Positions 7,569-11,478 of a stretch of DNA of 11,478 nt are shown piece by piece. How positions within the stretch are numbered: position 1 is the stretch's first letter; every line of letters starts with the position of its first letter. The notes below the pieces were generated by a model, which saw only the letters and a program-made list of their open reading frames with translations, did not search any database and was not told where the DNA came from. Origin of the DNA: Psychrobacter sp. (GTDB taxonomy: Bacteria > Pseudomonadota > Gammaproteobacteria > Pseudomonadales > Moraxellaceae); the NCBI GenBank assembly GCA_020024075.1, contig JAHHUJ010000054.1:1-11478 (forward strand), in the 5' to 3' direction. The position numbers and the translations under genes were made by a program.

Positions 7569-7585
7569 GTTCACAACTGTTCACA
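7569..7585. promoter_or_regulatory. GTTCACA direct repeat spaced by one helical turn
   Basis: Two identical heptamers, GTTCACA, at 7569-7575 and 7579-7585 start exactly 10 bp apart, so they lie on the same face of the DNA. They are about 40 bp downstream of the candidate relA transcription start. This could be a regulator binding site or a leader RNA feature. The pattern is short and no regulator is recognised. Confidence 0.2.
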
Positions 7586-7667
7586 GAGCAGAGCTTGAAA
7601 TATTTTTAATAGATAAGATAATAATAAACAATAGTTAAGTAATAACAAACAGCATAGTATAGGACTA

Positions 7668-7685
7668 GGTTTAAGTTATTAAACC
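7668..7685 (+). promoter_or_regulatory. Hairpin in the relA leader
   Basis: GGTTTAA (7668-7674) and TTAAACC (7679-7685) form a 7-bp stem with a 4-nt GTTA loop. It is about 30 nt upstream of the relA Shine-Dalgarno and is followed by two copies of the 9-mer ACTTATGTT (7692-7700 and 7706-7714). It has no T-run, so it is more likely a leader structure than a terminator. A role in relA translation is only inferred. Confidence 0.35.
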
Positions 7686-7714
7686 CGTCTGACTTATGTT
7701 GTCTAACTTATGTT

Positions 7715-7724
7715 AAGGGAGGAA
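7715..7724 (+). promoter_or_regulatory. Strong Shine-Dalgarno deciding a TTG start for relA
   Basis: AAGGGAGGAA contains GGAGG (7718-7722), 5 nt before TTG (7728-7730). The ATG at 7710 lies upstream of this site, and nothing resembling a ribosome binding site precedes it. The site therefore points to the TTG as the true start of relA. The resulting protein begins MVKVRE, matching the MVAVRS start of E. coli RelA. Confidence 0.85.
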
Positions 7725-7727
7725 GAC

Positions 7728-10325
7728 TTGGTAAAAGTTCGCGAAGGGTTGCCCCTTATTGATGGTCAAACAACAACTGAAGACAGTGCCTCCCTAGCTG
7801 CGCAAATGATTGCGCAGCAGCAGCATGGTTATTATAAACCTGGTGCTAGTGCTTCCTTTAGCTTGCTTAATGAAGATTTAAAAAAGCAACTGGCCACCTC
7901 CAAACTCACCACTGCCATGGACCGCTCCATTCAAGCGGATTTCCTACCTCTTAACGATTCAGCATTAGTTGAGCGGGTACAACTTGATACCCTCACCTAC
8001 TCTCATAACACTGCCGCCACTTCAGGCTCTAAAAATAAATCTAGCTGTACAGATGAGCCAGACAAGGACAAGCAATTAGCAGAAAACACCATTATTGATT
8101 TACCCGCTTGGCTAAAAGCTGTGTCTAATCGAGTTAATATTGCCGAATTACCAGATTTAGCAAAAGCCTGTGAAATGGTAGGTAGAAAATCTAGCTTAGA
8201 AACCGAAAACAATCGCTCTAGTGCCTACATGACTGGTATCGGTATGACCGATATTCTTACCTATCTATACCAGGATGAAGATGCATTGACTGCGGCCATG
8301 CTGTATCGTGCAGCACGTACCAACCTTATTTCTAATGAACGCATCCAAGAGGTATTTGGCAATGAAGTGGCCAAGTTGGTTAAAGATGCCTTGGCTTTGG
8401 GTCAGCTGTCTGAAACCATCGAGAGCAATAAACGATTAGAAGACCATTTCGTAAATAATCAACGTGAGCAGCTATCAAATATTTATAGCATGCTGATCTC
8501 AATGACCAATGACGTGCGCGTGGTCCTCATCAAGCTCGCTGAACGTACCTTTGCCATGCGTGAGCTATCCTATGCCAGTGAAGAGCGTAGGCAACGTGTA
8601 GCACGTGAAGTCATGACTATTTATGCCCCTTTAGCTCACCGTTTAGGTATCGCTCAAATCAAGTGGGAATTAGAAGACTTAGCATTTCGCTATCTTGCTC
8701 CTGATCGCTATAAAGAGATTGCCAAGCTCCTGTCTGAAAAACGCAGTGAGCGGGAAGAATATATCGAGCGGGTGCAAGCACAACTCGAAACAGCCTTGGC
8801 CGAAGCTGGCATTAAAGGAGAGGTTTCAGGACGAGTTAAGCACATCTACTCCATCTACCGCAAGATGAAGCTAAAAGGCTTATCATTTGATCAGTTGTAT
8901 GATATCCGAGCCTTGCGAGTATTGGTTGATACCCAAGCTGAGTGTTATCACACCTTAGGTCTCGTTCATGGTATGTGGCGTCATATTCCAGAACAATTTG
9001 ATGACTATATTACCAACCCTAAAGCCAATGGGTATCGCTCATTACATACCGCAGTTATTGCTGAAAATAAATCTTTGGAAATTCAGATTCGTACCCATCA
9101 GATGCATTTTGAGGCTGAGCTGGGTATGTGTGCTCACGTCAACTACAAAGAAGGCGGCAAAAACAAACAAGACGCTTATCTTAATCAGAAAATTAACTCT
9201 TTACGTCAGTTATTATTAGCAGGCAGTGATAGCACCAATAAAAACTTGTCACCCGATAGCGTCATTGATGAGTTTGACTTAGATGAAGACGAAGAGCAAC
9301 TGGTAGACTTCGGCGAATTAGAGCACATTTACGTATTTAGCCGTGATGGAGACATTACCGAACTGCCTAAAGGTGCGACTGTTTTAGACTTTGCTTACTA
9401 TGTGCATACTCAGGTAGGTAACCGCGCTCAAGCAGCGCGGGTGAACCAACGTTATGTCCCCCTGACCTATCAATTAAAAACTGGGGAACAGGTAGAGATT
9501 ATCACTAAATCATCGCGTGAGCCAAACCGGGATTGGTTAGTCCCCTCTTTGGGCTATATTCAAACCTCACGTGCCCGCTCAAAGCTGCGTCAATGGTTTA
9601 ATAAGCAAGACCGTGATAAAAACTTAGAGATTGGCAAACAGATGCTAGCAAAAGAGTTGAGCCGCTTATCGGTTCATCCGAATAGCATTAATTTAAAAGA
9701 CTACGTCAAACATTTCAATGTTAACTCTGCCGACGATATCTTAATAGGTTTAGTCACCGGTGAAATTGGCCTTCATCAGTTGACAGGGCATATCTCACGA
9801 GAGCTTGACCTAGTCACCGATAAGGAAGAGCAAGACTATACTCCAAGTGTACACCCTAAAGTCACAGGGAAGCTCGATGCTTATAAAATTAATATTGATG
9901 GTCTTGATAACATAGAAACCCGATTTGCTAACTGCTGCCAGCCAGTCTACGGTGAGCCTATCGCTGGCTTTATTACTCAAAGTAGTGGCGTCTCGATTCA
10001 TAATCGAGGCTGTGCAGAATACAACCGCTTAATTGAGCGGGAACCTGAACGTGAAATCTCAGCTTCTTGGGTATCACAACAAACCAGTTATCAGCCCGTT
10101 GAAATTATTGTTGAGGCTTATGACAGAAGAGGCTTGCTTCGCGACCTAACCCAAGTTATTGATAAAGAAGATGTCAATATCCGCGGCGTAGACACCAATA
10201 GTGACGATGATAATGTGGCACACCTCAAATTCCGTCTTGAAGTCACCGGTCTATCCCAATTATCAAAGCTACTGGCCAAGCTTGAACAGCAGCCTGGTAT
10301 CTTACATGCTAGAAGAGCTGTCTAG
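7728..10325 (+). CDS. relA: (p)ppGpp synthetase RelA (ribosome-associated GTP pyrophosphokinase)
   Basis: RelA transfers pyrophosphate from ATP to GDP/GTP when uncharged tRNA sits in the ribosomal A site. I use the TTG start (865 aa; the in-frame ATG at 7710 would add 6 residues). Order: MVKVRE; a polar insert of about 110 aa; a pseudo-hydrolase domain (about 124-330) in which the HD metal motif of Rel/SpoT is replaced by YR (193-194), so no (p)ppGpp hydrolysis is expected; the synthetase domain with D392 (FDQLYDIR), QFDD (423-426), Y436 in NGYRSLHT and E451 in LEIQIRT; TGS (about 533-593) with H560 for the tRNA CCA end; the Zn-finger-like region C736, C737, H758, C762; and C-terminal ACT (about 790-864). 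E. coli RelA is 744 aa. The acidic EXDD signature of synthetase-only RelA is here QFDD, with Glu changed to Gln. Upstream is rlmD; mutM starts 2 bp after the stop. Confidence 0.96.
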   Translation: MVKVREGLPLIDGQTTTEDSASLAAQMIAQQQHGYYKPGASASFSLLNEDLKKQLATSKLTTAMDRSIQADFLPLNDSALVERVQLDTLTYSHNTAATSGSKNKSSCTDEPDKDKQLAENTIIDLPAWLKAVSNRVNIAELPDLAKACEMVGRKSSLETENNRSSAYMTGIGMTDILTYLYQDEDALTAAMLYRAARTNLISNERIQEVFGNEVAKLVKDALALGQLSETIESNKRLEDHFVNNQREQLSNIYSMLISMTNDVRVVLIKLAERTFAMRELSYASEERRQRVAREVMTIYAPLAHRLGIAQIKWELEDLAFRYLAPDRYKEIAKLLSEKRSEREEYIERVQAQLETALAEAGIKGEVSGRVKHIYSIYRKMKLKGLSFDQLYDIRALRVLVDTQAECYHTLGLVHGMWRHIPEQFDDYITNPKANGYRSLHTAVIAENKSLEIQIRTHQMHFEAELGMCAHVNYKEGGKNKQDAYLNQKINSLRQLLLAGSDSTNKNLSPDSVIDEFDLDEDEEQLVDFGELEHIYVFSRDGDITELPKGATVLDFAYYVHTQVGNRAQAARVNQRYVPLTYQLKTGEQVEIITKSSREPNRDWLVPSLGYIQTSRARSKLRQWFNKQDRDKNLEIGKQMLAKELSRLSVHPNSINLKDYVKHFNVNSADDILIGLVTGEIGLHQLTGHISRELDLVTDKEEQDYTPSVHPKVTGKLDAYKINIDGLDNIETRFANCCQPVYGEPIAGFITQSSGVSIHNRGCAEYNRLIEREPEREISASWVSQQTSYQPVEIIVEAYDRRGLLRDLTQVIDKEDVNIRGVDTNSDDDNVAHLKFRLEVTGLSQLSKLLAKLEQQPGILHARRAV

Positions 10326-10327
10326 TT

Positions 10328-11260
10328 ATGCCTGAGTTACCTGAAGTTGAAACCACTAAGACCAGTCTAAAGCCGCTACTTAATAAAAAAGTAGCGGCAG
10401 TAGAGGTCTTTCAGCCGAAGCTACGTTGGCAGGTCCCCGAGGATATTACTAGCCTGCAAGGCTATGTGCTAGATAATATTCAGCGCCGAGCTAAATATTT
10501 AATTTTGCAGTTTAAAAAAAACAAGCAATCTGACACCCCTGAAGCCGTTGCTGCACAGCCTCAAACTAAAGCCTTAATCATTCACTTGGGTATGTCTGGT
10601 AGTCTGCAGCAATTCCCCACAGGTACGAGTAAGCGTAAGCATGACCATGTGATTATGCGGTACACCAGTGATAATACTTCTGAGAACTCCATTCAGCTAC
10701 ACTACCATGACCCTCGCCGCTTTGGGGCTATTTTGTGGTTAGATGACTATGAACAAAAGCTGCTGGGTCATTTGGGAGCAGAACCTTTAAATGCAGAATT
10801 CTCAGGGGATTATTTATACGATAAAATTCATCGTATCTCTGAAAACAAAGCTCGCAACAAGCTTAATAAACCCCCACTAAAACCAATAAGTCGTCCCATC
10901 AAAGCGCTAATAATGGATCAGGTACTTGTGGTAGGAGTGGGTAATATTTATGCCACTGAAAGTCTGTTTATGTCAGGTATTCATCCCAGTATGCCTGCCC
11001 ATAAGTTGTCCAAACCTCAGCTATCTGAGCTTGCGGATCACATTAGAGCAATCCTTAAAAGAGCCATTACCCAAGGTGGCTCAACCTTAAAAGACTTTAC
11101 TGTAGCCAGTGGCACCACTGGTTATTTTCAACAAACTCTATTGGTTTATGGCAGGCACAAACTGCCTTGTCCCACCTGTGACACTCCCATTGAGAAGGTG
11201 ACCATTACTGGTCGTGCCAGTACTTTTTGTCCCAACTGCCAGCCTGAGCCTAGCTCATGA
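10328..11260 (+). CDS. mutM: Formamidopyrimidine-DNA glycosylase (Fpg/MutM)
   Basis: Bifunctional base-excision repair enzyme that removes 8-oxoguanine and FapyG, then cuts the abasic site by beta/delta elimination. The 310-aa protein starts MPELPEVET. P2, exposed after Met removal, is the Schiff-base nucleophile, with E3 beside it, which fixes the start. K56 in RRAKYLI, HLGMSG (86-91, with the intercalating Met), HDPRRFG (127-133, with the Arg and Phe of the wedge) and VGVGNIYATE (202-211) with its DNA-phosphate Asn are present. The H2TH region follows, then the zinc finger C281-x2-C284-x16-C301-x2-C304. It is longer than E. coli Fpg (269 aa) because of a polar insert around 64-80 and another around 172-190. 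It starts 2 bp after relA with no strong ribosome binding site, so it is probably cotranscribed and translationally coupled with relA. All catalytic residues are present. Confidence 0.97.
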   Translation: MPELPEVETTKTSLKPLLNKKVAAVEVFQPKLRWQVPEDITSLQGYVLDNIQRRAKYLILQFKKNKQSDTPEAVAAQPQTKALIIHLGMSGSLQQFPTGTSKRKHDHVIMRYTSDNTSENSIQLHYHDPRRFGAILWLDDYEQKLLGHLGAEPLNAEFSGDYLYDKIHRISENKARNKLNKPPLKPISRPIKALIMDQVLVVGVGNIYATESLFMSGIHPSMPAHKLSKPQLSELADHIRAILKRAITQGGSTLKDFTVASGTTGYFQQTLLVYGRHKLPCPTCDTPIEKVTITGRASTFCPNCQPEPSS

Positions 11261-11275
11261 GTAGAGTGAAATAGA

Positions 11276-11315
11276 AAAAAAAGAGACTAACTTAATTAGG
11301 TTAGTCTCTTTTTTT
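11276..11315. terminator. Rho-independent terminator after mutM, probably bidirectional
   Basis: GAGACTAAC (11283-11291) pairs perfectly with GTTAGTCTC (11300-11308) around the 8-nt loop TTAATTAG. The stem is flanked by eight A on the left (11275-11282) and seven T on the right (11309-11315), so it also has the U-tract needed for termination on the minus strand. It lies 15 bp after the mutM stop. The symmetrical tracts suggest that a convergent gene ends beyond the right edge. Confidence 0.92.
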
Positions 11316-11342
11316 ATTGTTATGTGTCTTTTAACTTATACA

Positions 11343-11478
11343 GTTACTGCTTAGAGAGTTACTATTTGTAGAATTACTGCCTTGAGTAGTTACCGTAGTA
11401 ATAGCTACTATTTTAAAAGCTACTATTTTAAAAGCTACTATTTTAAAAGCTACTATTTTAAAAGCTACTGTATTAAAA
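11343..11478. repeat. 15-bp tandem minisatellite, decaying toward the left, cut by the window edge
   Basis: Four perfect copies of GCTACTATTTTAAAA occupy 11404-11463, followed by one copy with two mismatches at 11464-11478 that reaches the window end. To the left, four more units keep the period but drift in sequence: GTTACTGCTTAGAGA (11343), GTTACTATTTGTAGA (11358), a 16-bp ATTACTGCCTTGAGTA (11373) and GTTACCGTAGTAATA (11389). The shared core is G/A-T/C-TACT at each unit start. The array may continue beyond the window. It lies in non-coding DNA beyond the mutM terminator. No spacers separate the units, so it is not a CRISPR array. Confidence 0.92.

Noticed and set aside
8968..9219. Alternative-frame open reading frame inside relA
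   Set aside because: It overlaps the conserved synthetase region of RelA in another frame and has no independent support.
11343..11478. CRISPR array
   Set aside because: The 15-bp units are directly adjacent with no unique spacers.

Overview
This window reads as ordinary chromosomal DNA of a gammaproteobacterium in the order Pseudomonadales. Moraxellaceae, and probably Psychrobacter, is the best guess. The base composition is moderately AT-rich. The gene order barA/gacS - cysM - rlmD - relA is the one I know from Pseudomonas. Several proteins carry extra polar, low-complexity inserts compared with their E. coli counterparts. The genus is inferred, not proven by anything in the sequence.

Layout. 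Positions 22-3489 on the minus strand hold a full-length tripartite hybrid sensor kinase of the BarA/GacS type. It is transcribed divergently from the plus-strand genes across a 206 bp gap. On the plus strand lie cysM (cysteine synthase B, 3696-4643), a stand-alone DEDDy 3'-5' exonuclease of the PolB-like family (4802-5617), rlmD (23S rRNA m5U1939 methyltransferase with an Fe-S cluster, 5827-7386), relA ((p)ppGpp synthetase, 7728-10325) and mutM (Fpg DNA glycosylase, 10328-11260). The relA-mutM gap is only 2 bp, so they are very likely one transcript. That transcript ends at a strong AT-flanked hairpin terminator at 11276-11315, which looks able to work in both directions.

How the genes fit together. 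BarA/GacS normally drives the GacA/UvrY response regulator and, through small RNAs, the Csr/Rsm carbon-storage switch. RelA makes (p)ppGpp on ribosomes with uncharged tRNA, and RlmD modifies 23S rRNA. CysM feeds cysteine, and therefore Fe-S and sulfur metabolism. MutM removes oxidised guanine, and the exonuclease probably trims DNA ends. The block is a growth-control and housekeeping neighbourhood, not a defence island or mobile region.

Non-coding structure. The main items are: (1) an 84-bp nearly self-complementary hairpin element at 7401-7484 between rlmD and relA; (2) a long relA leader with a good sigma70-type promoter, a 10-bp-spaced GTTCACA direct repeat, a hairpin and a duplicated 9-mer just before a near-ideal Shine-Dalgarno, which points to a TTG start for relA; (3) a 15-bp minisatellite running off the right edge and decaying leftwards (11343-11478); (4) a 17-bp perfect tandem duplication spanning the barA stop codon; (5) an A9 homopolymer right after the barA start codon. 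I found no RNA genes, CRISPR arrays, insertion sequences or broken genes, and no convincing new multi-gene system. The most interesting items are these small structures and the RelA sequence variations.
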